Made by a program: the position numbers and the translations under genes. Below, piece after piece: positions 54,807-64,000 of a DNA stretch of 64,000 nucleotides. A model generated the notes under the pieces. It ran no database searches. It was not told the DNA's origin and saw only the letters and a program-made list of their open reading frames with translations. The DNA is taken from positions 27,676,479 to 27,740,478 of the forward strand of contig OZ025207.1 in assembly GCA_964019055.1 (NCBI GenBank), given 5' to 3'. The number at the start of each line of letters is the position of its first letter. Position 1 is the first letter of the stretch. This DNA is from Anthopleura xanthogrammica. Lineage: Eukaryota > Cnidaria > Anthozoa > Actiniaria > Actiniidae.

Positions 54807-55776
54807 ACTCTACTGTGCTCTACTGTACTCTACTGTACCATACTGTACCTTACCCTACAATTCTTTACTGTACTCTACTATACTATACTGTACCCTACTA
54901 TACAGTACCTTACCCTACTGTACCTTACCCTACGATACTATACTATACTGTACTATACTGTACTATACTGTACTATACTATACTATACCATACTCACTAT
55001 ACAATACTCACTATACTGTACCCTACCCTACAATACAATACTGTACTCTACTGTACTATACTGTACTCTACTGTACTCTACTGTACTCTACTGTACTATA
55101 CTGTACCCTACTATACTGTACCCTACTATACTATACTATACTATACTATACGTCACTATACTATAGCATACGTCACTATACGTCACTATACGTCACAATA
55201 CGTCACTATACGATATTATACGTCACTACACTATACTATACGTCACTATACGTCACATACGTCACTATACTATACAATACGTCACTATACGTCACAATAC
55301 GTCACTCTACGTCACTCTACGTCACTCTACTATACCATACGTCACTCTACGTCACTATACTATACCATACGTCACTCTACGTCACCATACGTCACTATAC
55401 GTCCCCCTACGTCACTCTACGTCACTCTACGTCACTCTACGTCACTCTACGTCACTCTACGTCACTCTACGTCACTTTACTATACAATACGTCACTGTAC
55501 TATACTATACGTCACTATACTATACTATACGTCACTATACTATACAATACGTCACTATACTATACAATACGTCACTCTACGTCACTATACTATACCATAC
55601 TATACTATACGTCACTATACGTCACTATACGTCACAATACTAAGTAATACGTCACTATACGTCACAATACTATACAATACGTCACTATACTATACAATAC
55701 GTCACTATACTATACCATACGTCACAATACGTCACAATACGTCACTCTACGTCACAATACGTCACTATACTATACA
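54807..55776. repeat. Pentamer/decamer satellite (TACTR, TACGTCACTA)
   Basis: The first part (to about 55145) is built of TACTG, TACTC, TACTA and TACCC pentamers. The distal part interleaves TATAC with ACGTCAC, so that ACGTCA occurs dozens of times. Long open frames in all three plus frames (up to 362 codons) exist only because the period is 5 or 10 and no stop fits; they are not genes. Confidence 0.93.
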
Positions 55777-55779
55777 ATG

Positions 55780-56960
55780 AACAACAACAACAGGGTTCAT
55801 AGCAGAAGCATAGTGGTCCAAAGGCCCAAGGGTTAGGTTTAGGGTAAATATTTGGGTAGACTTTCCAATAACAACGACAACAGTGGTTCATACCACAAGC
55901 ATGATGGTCCCAAGGCCCACGGGTTAGGTTTAGGCTAAATATTTGGGTAGACTTCCTAATGACAACAACAACAGTGGTTCATACCGCAAGCATGATGCTC
56001 CAAAGGCCCACGGGTTAGGTTTAGGGTGAGAATTTGGGTAGACCTTCCAATGACGACAACAACAACAGGGTTCATACCAGAATCATAGTGGTCCCAAGGC
56101 TCACGGGTTAGGTTTAGGGAAAGTATTTGGGTAGACTTTCTATAGACAACAACAGCTACTGGCCAAACCACAAGCATAGTGGTCCAAAGGCCTACGGGTT
56201 AGGTTTAGGGGAAATATTTGGGTAGTCTTTCTAATGACAAAAACAGCTACTAGCCAAACCACAAGCATAGTGGTCCAAAGGCCTACGGGTTAGGTTTAGG
56301 GAAAATATTTGGGTAGTCTTTCCAATGACAACAACAACAACAACAACAACAACCACAAAGGTTATAGCACAAGATAAGTGGTCCAAAGGCCCAGTAAGGT
56401 TAGGTTAAAGGTAAATATTTGGGAACACTTTCCAATGACGACAACAACAACAGTGGTTATAGCACAAGATAAGTGGTCCCAAGGCCCACGGGTTAGGTTT
56501 AGGGTAAATATTTGGGCAGACTTTCCAATGACAACAACAACAGTAGTTCATAGCAGAAGCATGATGGTCCAAAGGCCCACGGGTTAGGTTTAGGGAAAGT
56601 ATTTGGGCAGACTTTCTAATGACGACAACAGGCTTCGTAGGTGAATGGCATTTTACTCAGGTTTAATATAAGACAAGGTTCGAGGAATAAAGTCCACATC
56701 CCTAGGGGTTAGGTTTAGGGGAAGTAATTGGGAAGACTTTCTAATAACAACAACAACAACAACAGTGGTTCCCCTCTCGAGGACTAAAGTCCACATCCCT
56801 AGGGGTTAGGTTTAGGGAAAAGAGTTTGCATAGTCTTTGCAATATTATAGCACAGTCTTCAATAGAGATGGCAGTATTTTCTCTCAATAGCCTTGTCCTA
56901 TCCTATCAATGAACTTCAAGGCCCTGGGGTTAGGTTTAGGGGGAAGAGTTGGATAGTCTT
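55780..56960 (+). repeat. Subtelomeric repeat of about 95 bp with telomere-like core
   Basis: About 12 units. Each has 'tttccaatgacaacaacaac', 'catagtggtccaaaggccca', GGGTTAGGTTTAGGG and 'aatatttgggtagac'. Core starts lie near 55831, 55921, 56012, 56105, 56196, 56287, 56396, 56490, 56581, 56706, 56802 and 56929. The core has the same orientation as the terminal array. Confidence 0.92.
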
Positions 56961-57069
56961 TGCAATCTTACAACACAGTATTCAGTAAAGATATAACAGC
57001 AGTATTTTTATTAGGCTCGACAACAAATTCAAAGTCCCCTAGCTGAGATTAGGTGAAGGCTAAAGTCTT

Positions 57070-57240
57070 TGCAACAATGGTCTCTGCAGCAATAGTCTCT
57101 GCAGCAACAGTCTCTGCAGCAACAGCCTTTACAGCAATAGTCTATGCAGCAAAATTGTCTATGCAGCAATAGTCTCTGCAGCAACTGTCTCTGCAGCAAT
57201 GACAGTCTCTGCAGCAACAGTCTTTCCAGCAATGACAGTC
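57070..57240. repeat. 15 bp minisatellite (TCTCTGCAGCAACAG)
   Basis: About 11 units, two extended by 3 bases. Minus-strand Cys-rich frames (CCCRDCCCRDY) come from it. Confidence 0.92.
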
Positions 57241-57398
57241 TTCAGCAGTCTCGTCAGCTTCGTTCATCCTGGAAAAGAAATGTGTGTGAGCAAGAGCATC
57301 GTAAACACGCACTCTAGGCATTCGCATTACCATACAATTCAACTAGTTCCCCTCACCCAGACATTCCACTCTATGCTCCATCCCAACCCTTACCCTAA

Positions 57399-57437
57399 AC
57401 CTAACCCTAAACCTAACCCTAAACCTAACCCTAACCC
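57399..57437 (-). repeat. Interstitial CCCTAA block, inverted
   Basis: Alternating CCTAAACC and CTAACCC units run opposite to the terminal array. Further CCCTA-like phrases follow to 57485. Confidence 0.85.
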
Positions 57438-57639
57438 CCTATATATACCTACCCCATCCCAACCCTATATCCTAACATTACCCCGAAATCTGACTCCCTA
57501 GCACCCACGGGTTAGGTTTAGGGTGAGGATTTGGATAGTCTTTGTAATGACAACAACAGGCTTCATGGCAGAAGCATATTGTAAGTAGGCATCCATCCAT
57601 GAAGTTTCTCTATAGACTCGTAACACCGACATTATTTCA

Positions 57640-58890
57640 AAGTGCCCACCCCGACCCACCGACAAATGTTTCTCCAGCAATATGGTAGTTACGCGTTTCA
57701 GAGGCCGTGGATCACTTTTCACCTAGGAACTTTGGGTACTTTTATTCTGGGAAAATCGACGAAAATTTTTCAAAGTGCTAACCCCAACCCACCCTATGCG
57801 AAATTGAGGTTTAGAATCCACAACAATAGAAAAGCATTAGCTACCCTTAACTAACCCCAGAAACACCGTTTCTGATAGTTAGAACAACATTAAAGATCAT
57901 CTACTAGGATCCCCATGTTTTAACCCTAGCAGTATAGGGAGGGTTGGAGTTAGCACTTTGAAAAAATTTCAATAAATCGAAAAAATTATTTCGTCTTATC
58001 AGTAAATAAACACACTAGAAACACTTAGCTAACCCCAGAAACACCATTTCTGAAAGTTAGAACATTATCCAAGGTCTTTTTCCAGGAAACCCATATTTCA
58101 ACCCTAGCAGTATAGGGAGGGTTGGGGTTAGCACTTAAAAAAAAAATTTCAATAAATCGAAAAAATTATTTCGTCTTCTTAGAACAAAAAGACCCTAAGC
58201 ACACTTAGCTAACCCCAGAAACACCATTTCTGAAAGTTAGAACATTATCCAAGGTCTTTTTCCAGGAAACCCATAATTCAACCCTAGCAGTATAGGGAGG
58301 GTTGGGGTTAGCACTTAAAAAAAAAATTTCAATAAATCGAAAAAATTATTTCGTCTTCTTAGAACAAAAAGACCCTAAGCACACTTATCTAACCCCAGAA
58401 ACACCATTTCGGATAATTAAAACATCCTCCGAGGTCGTTTTCCAGGAAACCCATGTTTCAACCCTAACCGCATAGGGTGGGTTGGAGTTAGCACTTAGAA
58501 AAAATTCACCAAAATCCAAAAAAATTGTTTCGTCTTATTAGAACTAAAACACTCTAGAACCTCTTAGCTAACCCCAGAAACACCGTTTCTGATAATTAAA
58601 ACATCATCAGGAATAATCTACTAGGAAACCCATGTTTCAACCCTAGCAGTATAGGGAGGGTTCGAGGAATGAAGTCCCAAGGCCCACGGGTTAGGTTTAG
58701 GGGAAATATCTGGGTAGCCTTTAATGACAACAACCCACCAACAAATGTTTCTCGAGCAATATGGTATTTACGCGTTTCAGAGGCTGTGGATCACTTTTCA
58801 CTTAGGAACTTTGGGTACTTTTATTCTGAGAAAATCGACGAAAATTTTTCAAAGTGCTAACCCCAACCCACCCTATGCGAAATTTCAGTT
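57640..58890. repeat. Pair of 140-150 bp direct repeats bracketing satellite units
   Basis: 57655-57800 and 58737-58880 share CGACAAATGTTTCTCCAGCA, 'gtttcagaggccgtggatca', 'ggaactttgggtacttttat' and 'gtgctaaccccaacccaccc'. The second copy follows a single GGGTTAGGTTTAGGG unit (58688) of the 95 bp family, placing that family inside the 180 bp array. Confidence 0.85.
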
Positions 58891-61100
58891 TTGAATCCAC
58901 AAAACAAAAAAGTCATTAGGTACCCTTACCTAACCCCAGAAACACCGTTTCTGATAGTTAGAACAACAACAGAGGTCATCTACTAGGATCCCCATGTTTC
59001 AACCCTAACCGTATAGGGTGGGTTAGAGTTAGCACTTAGAAAAAAGTTGAAAAAATTCAAAAAAATTATTTCGTCTTATTAGAACTAAAAGACACTAGAA
59101 CCTCTTAACTAACCCCAGAAACACCGTTTCTGATAGTTAAAACATCATCCGAGGTCATCTACTAGGAAACCCATGTTTCAACCCTAGCAGTATAGGGTGA
59201 ATTGGAGTTAGCACTTGGAAAAATTTCAAGAAAATCGAAAAAATTATTTCGCCAGATGAGGAAAGAAACGCCCTAGACACACTTACCTAAACTTAGAAAC
59301 ACCATTTCTGATAGTTAGAACAACATCCAACTTCATTTTCCAGGAAACCCATGTTTCAACCCTAGCAGTATAGGGTGGGTTGGAGTTAGCACTTAGAAAA
59401 ATTTCAACAAAATCCGAAAAAATTTACTTCGTCTTATTAGGAAAGAAACACACTAAAAGCACTTAGCTAACCCCAGAAACACCGTTTCTGATAGTTAGAA
59501 CAAAATCCAAGGTCTTTTTCCAGGAAACCCATGTTTCAACCCTAGCGATATAGGGAGGGTTGGAGTTAGCACTTAGAAAAAAATCGAGAAATACAAAAAA
59601 ATTATTTCGTCTTATTAGGAAATAAACACCCTAGAAACACTTAACTATACCAGAAACACCATTTCTGAAAGTTAGAACATCATCCAAGGTCTTTTTCCAG
59701 GAAACCCATGTTTCAACCCTAGCCGCATAGGGAGGGTTGGAGTTAGCACTTAGAAAAAAATCACAAGAATCCAAAAAAATTATTTCGTCTTTTTAGAACA
59801 AAAAGACACTAGGATCACTTATCTAACCCCAGAAATACCGTTTCTGATAATTAGAACATCATCCAAGGTCATCTACTAGGAAACCCATGTTTCAACCCTA
59901 GCAGTATAGGGAGGATTGGAGTTAGCACTTAGAAAAAAGTTCAATAAATCCAAAAAAATTATTTCACTTTATTAGAACAAAAAGATACTAGGATCACTTA
60001 TCTAACCCCAAAAACACCATTTCTGATAGTTAAAACATCATCCGAGGTCATCTACTAGGAAACCCATGTTTCAACCCTAGCCGTATAGGGAGGGTTGGAG
60101 TTAGCACTTAGAAAAAAATTTGAAAAAATCTAAAAAAAATAATTCGTCTTATCAGGAAATAAACACCCTAGAAACACTTAACTATACCAGAAATCCCGTT
60201 TCTGAAAGTTAGAACATCATCCAAGGTCTTTTTCCAGGAAACCCATATTTCAACCCTAACCGCATAGGGAGGGTTGGAGTTAGCACTTAGAAAAAATTTC
60301 AAAAAATCCAAAAAAATTATTTCCTCTTATTAGAACAAAAAGATACTAGGATCACTTATCTAACCCCAGAAACACCATTTCTGATAGTTAAAACATCATC
60401 TGAGGTCATCTACTAGGAAACCCATGTTTCAACCCTAACCGTATAGGGAGGGTTAGAGTTAGCACTTAGAAAAAATTCGAAAAAATCTAAAAAAAATAAT
60501 TCGTCTTATCAGGAAATAAACACCCTAGAAACACTTAACTATACCAGAAATCCCGTTTCTGAAAGTTAGAACATCATCCAAGGTCTTTTTCCAGGAAACC
60601 CATATTTCAACCCTAACCGCATAGGGAGGGTTGGAGTTAGCACTTAGAAAAAATTTCAAAAAATCCAAAAAAATTATTTCCTCTTATTAGAACAAAAAGA
60701 TACTAGGATCACTTATCTAACCCCAGAAACACCATTTCTGATAGTTAAAACATCATCTGAGGTCATCTACTAGGAAACCCATGTTTCAACCCTAACCGTA
60801 TAGGGAGGGTTAGAGTTAGCACTTAGAAAAAATTCGAAAAAATCAGAAAAATTTATTTCCTCTTATTAGAACAAAAAGACACTAGGCATACTTATCTAAC
60901 ATCAGAAACACCATTTCTGATAGTTAGACCAACATTAAAGGTAATTTTCCAGGAAACCCATATTTCAACCCTAGCCGTATAGAAAGGGTTGGAGTTAGCA
61001 CTTAGAAAAAATTCCACAAACCAAAAATATGTTTTCCTCTTATCAGGAGAGAAACATGATTGAAACACTTATATACGCTTGAAACACCATTTCAACAACT
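57840..61100. repeat. Subtelomeric satellite of about 180 bp, about 18 units
   Basis: Spacing of the ACCCCAGAAACACC(A/G)TTTC phrase is 178-183 bp (for example 58031, 58211, 58391, 58570). Other fixed parts are TTTTTCCAGGAAACCCAT, 'caaccctagcagtatagg', 'gagggttggagttagcactt' and an AT block 'aaaaaattatttcgtctt'. Units 58021-58380 are nearly identical; 60122-60480 and 60483-60840 form a higher-order two-unit repeat. The last units toward 61100 are most diverged. Confidence 0.93.
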
Positions 61101-61305
61101 TCGACAGTGAAATAGACTTTAATGTTAAAAATTCACATTTCAAAAATGCCATTTGACAGGATCTCCATTATAGGTTAACACATGACGTACAACTATTCGC
61201 CATTAGCACTTAGAAAAAAAAACACCAAAAAATTCATTAAATGTTTAACATCAAATCAATAGTTTAAATTAACACATTTTAAATAACCTTTTAAAATATT
61301 TGACT
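61101..61305. other. Short unique segment between satellite and subterminal block
   Basis: AT-rich and without repeats except for one 'cattagcacttagaaaaaaa' echo of the 180 bp unit. No gene. Confidence 0.5.
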
Positions 61306-61530
61306 AACACCCTAGAAGGGTGGTAGTACCTTAAACTACAACCCTTAAAAGGTGGTCAAACATTGCACTTCACCTTCAAGGGTAGTAGAACCTTCAACTA
61401 TCACCCTTTAAGGGTAGTAATAACAAGGACTGCCACCCTTCAAGGGTAGTAGAACCTTCAACTACCACCCTTTAAGGGTAGTTGAAATTAAAAAAAAAAC
61501 CTCGTGAGGGTAGTAAAAACCCTAACCCAA
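61306..61530. repeat. Subterminal palindromic block (AAGGGTAGT)
   Basis: AAGGGTAGTAGAACCTTCAA and CACCCTTTAAGGGTAGT recur with a period near 60 bp. ACCCTTTAAGGGT and ACCCTTCAAGGGT are palindromes or near so. It ends with an inverted CCCTAACCC at 61520-61528, just before the telomere. Confidence 0.8.
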
Positions 61531-61548
61531 CCTTTAAAAATTACCGGT

Positions 61549-64000
61549 TTAGGGTTAGGGTTAGGGTTAGGGTTAGGGTTAGGGTTAGGGTTAGGGTTAG
61601 GGTTAGGGTTAGGGTTAGGGTTAGGGTTAGGGTTAGGGTTAGGGTTAGGGTTAGGGTTAGGGTTAGGGTTAGGGTTAGGGTTAGGGTTAGGGTTAGGGTT
61701 AGGGTTAGGGTTAGGGTTAGGGTTAGGGTTAGGGTTAGGGTTAGGGTTAGGGTTAGGGTTAGGGTTAGGGTTAGGGTTAGGGTTAGGGTTAGGGTTAGGG
61801 TTAGGGTTAGGGTTAGGGTTAGGGTTAGGGTTAGGGTTAGGGTTAGGGTTAGGGTTAGGGTTAGGGTTAGGGTTAGGGTTAGGGTTAGGGTTAGGGTTAG
61901 GGTTAGGGTTAGGGTTAGGGTTAGGGTTAGGGTTAGGGTTAGGGTTAGGGTTAGGGTTAGGGTTAGGGTTAGGGTTAGGGTTAGGGTTAGGGTTAGGGTT
62001 AGGGTTAGGGTTAGGGTTAGGGTTAGGGTTAGGGTTAGGGTTAGGGTTAGGGTTAGGGTTAGGGTTAGGGTTAGGGTTAGGGTTAGGGTTAGGGTTAGGG
62101 TTAGGGTTAGGGTTAGGGTTAGGGTTAGGGTTAGGGTTAGGGTTAGGGTTAGGGTTAGGGTTAGGGTTAGGGTTAGGGTTAGGGTTAGGGTTAGGGTTAG
62201 GGTTAGGGTTAGGGTTAGGGTTAGGGTTAGGGTTAGGGTTAGGGTTAGGGTTAGGGTTAGGGTTAGGGTTAGGGTTAGGGTTAGGGTTAGGGTTAGGGTT
62301 AGGGTTAGGGTTAGGGTTAGGGTTAGGGTTAGGGTTAGGGTTAGGGTTAGGGTTAGGGTTAGGGTTAGGGTTAGGGTTAGGGTTAGGGTTAGGGTTAGGG
62401 TTAGGGTTAGGGTTAGGGTTAGGGTTAGGGTTAGGGTTAGGGTTAGGGTTAGGGTTAGGGTTAGGGTTAGGGTTAGGGTTAGGGTTAGGGTTAGGGTTAG
62501 GGTTAGGGTTAGGGTTAGGGTTAGGGTTAGGGTTAGGGTTAGGGTTAGGGTTAGGGTTAGGGTTAGGGTTAGGGTTAGGGTTAGGGTTAGGGTTAGGGTT
62601 AGGGTTAGGGTTAGGGTTAGGGTTAGGGTTAGGGTTAGGGTTAGGGTTAGGGTTAGGGTTAGGGTTAGGGTTAGGGTTAGGGTTAGGGTTAGGGTTAGGG
62701 TTAGGGTTAGGGTTAGGGTTAGGGTTAGGGTTAGGGTTAGGGTTAGGGTTAGGGTTAGGGTTAGGGTTAGGGTTAGGGTTAGGGTTAGGGTTAGGGTTAG
62801 GGTTAGGGTTAGGGTTAGGGTTAGGGTTAGGGTTAGGGTTAGGGTTAGGGTTAGGGTTAGGGTTAGGGTTAGGGTTAGGGTTAGGGTTAGGGTTAGGGTT
62901 AGGGTTAGGGTTAGGGTTAGGGTTAGGGTTAGGGTTAGGGTTAGGGTTAGGGTTAGGGTTAGGGTTAGGGTTAGGGTTAGGGTTAGGGTTAGGGTTAGGG
63001 TTAGGGTTAGGGTTAGGGTTAGGGTTAGGGTTAGGGTTAGGGTTAGGGTTAGGGTTAGGGTTAGGGTTAGGGTTAGGGTTAGGGTTAGGGTTAGGGTTAG
63101 GGTTAGGGTTAGGGTTAGGGTTAGGGTTAGGGTTAGGGTTAGGGTTAGGGTTAGGGTTAGGGTTAGGGTTAGGGTTAGGGTTAGGGTTAGGGTTAGGGTT
63201 AGGGTTAGGGTTAGGGTTAGGGTTAGGGTTAGGGTTAGGGTTAGGGTTAGGGTTAGGGTTAGGGTTAGGGTTAGGGTTAGGGTTAGGGTTAGGGTTAGGG
63301 TTAGGGTTAGGGTTAGGGTTAGGGTTAGGGTTAGGGTTAGGGTTAGGGTTAGGGTTAGGTTAGGGTTAGGGTTAGGGTTAGGGTTAGGGTTAGGGTTAGG
63401 GTTAGGGTTAGGGTTAGGGTTAGGGTTAGGGTTAGGGTTAGGGTTAGGGTTAGGGTTAGGTTAGGGTTAGGGTTAGGGTTAGGGTTAGGGTTAGGGTTAG
63501 GGTTAGGGTTAGGGTTAGGGTTAGGGTTAGGGTTAGGGTTAGGGTTAGGGTTAGGGTTAGGGTTAGGGTTAGGGTTAGGGTTAGGGTTAGGGTTAGGGTT
63601 AGGGTTAGGGTTAGGGTTAGGGTTAGGGTTAGGGTTAGGGTTAGGGTTAGGGTTAGGTTAGGGTTAGGGTTAGGGTTAGGGTTAGGGTTAGGGTTAGGGT
63701 TAGGGTTAGGGTTAGGGTTAGGGTTAGGGTTAGGGTTAGGGTTAGGGTTAGGGTTAGGGTTAGGGTTAGGGTTAGGGTTAGGGTTAGGGTTAGGGTTAGG
63801 GTTAGGGTTAGGGTTAGGGTTAGGGTTAGGGTTAGGGTTAGGGTTAGGGTTAGGGTTAGGGTTAGGGTTAGGGTTAGGGTTAGGGTTAGGGTTAGGGTTA
63901 GGGTTAGGGTTAGGGTTAGGGTTAGGGTTAGGGTTAGGGTTAGGGTTAGGGTTAGGGTTAGGGTTAGGGTTAGGGTTAGGGTTAGGGTTAGGGTTAGGGT
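61549..64000 (+). repeat. Terminal telomere array (TTAGGG)n
   Basis: About 408 units in 2452 bp running to the last base, so the right end of the window is the chromosome end or close to it. The first 1.8 kb is perfect. Three units lack one G (TTAGG) near 63355, 63456 and 63655. Long RV, LG or GLGL frames in this array are artefacts. Confidence 0.99.

Noticed and set aside
54687..55780. Three overlapping plus-strand frames up to 362 codons
   Set aside because: Products of a 5/10 bp satellite that lacks stops; composition only Y, T, L, R, H and similar.
55780..56960. Protein-coding repeat gene on the ~95 bp array
   Set aside because: Frames are broken between units and the conserved part is a telomere-like DNA core.
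57029..57342. Cys-rich minus-strand frames (CCCRDCC pattern)
   Set aside because: By-product of the TCTCTGCAGCAACAG minisatellite, not a Cys-rich peptide gene.
61482..63464. Open frames of 619-660 codons (RVRVRV, LGLGLG)
   Set aside because: Pure translation of the TTAGGG array; no gene.

Overview
The window is the end of a eukaryotic chromosome from an animal, most likely an early-branching one (an anthozoan-like cnidarian is my best guess; a sponge is not excluded). The reasons are: a 2.45 kb uninterrupted vertebrate-type TTAGGG array running to the last base, AT-rich DNA, spliceosomal GT-AG genes with short and micro exons, and a dense mix of tRNA-derived SINEs, small terminal-inverted-repeat (TIR) elements, LINE scraps and one intact BEL/Pao retrotransposon. 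Species assignment is inference.

Four conserved animal genes can be rebuilt exon by exon, all on the minus strand: MAF1 (5.8-7.5 kb, repressor of RNA polymerase III), ANKS6 (10.0-27.9 kb, ankyrin-SAM protein of the ciliary inversin compartment), NOP10 (29.9-35.2 kb, H/ACA snoRNP subunit) and STX16 (39.4-46.2 kb, trans-Golgi Q-SNARE). No single ORF longer than one exon marks these genes, so they are easy to miss. A fifth minus-strand gene just upstream of STX16 (46.4-46.7 kb) is visible as one or two coding exons that I do not recognise. A tRNA-Lys(UUU) gene lies divergently next to NOP10, and a triplicated tRNA-Val-like sequence with a Thr-type anticodon sits in a STX16 intron.

Mobile DNA fills introns and gaps. 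An intact 7.2 kb BEL/Pao element with LTRs that I read as identical sits antisense in ANKS6 intron 14 with a 5 bp target duplication. A 1.3 kb hAT-like element with 8 bp target duplications lies at 36-37 kb, and its core reappears inverted in ANKS6 intron 3. Many 0.1-0.6 kb TIR elements, with TA, TTAA or 8 bp target duplications, and two SINE families are nested in one another.

From about 47 kb to the end there are no convincing host genes. The order outward is: LINE fragments and microsatellites, two segmental duplications, a 1 kb pentamer/decamer satellite rich in ACGTCA, about 12 copies of a roughly 95 bp repeat carrying GGGTTAGGTTTAGGG, a 15 bp minisatellite, about 18 copies of a roughly 180 bp satellite, a short palindromic subterminal block, and the telomere.

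The genes do not form one pathway. They are housekeeping or ciliary genes that happen to lie within 60 kb of a telomere. I see no new multi-gene system; the novelty here is structural (nested elements, subtelomere architecture, the odd tRNA array and the unidentified gene).
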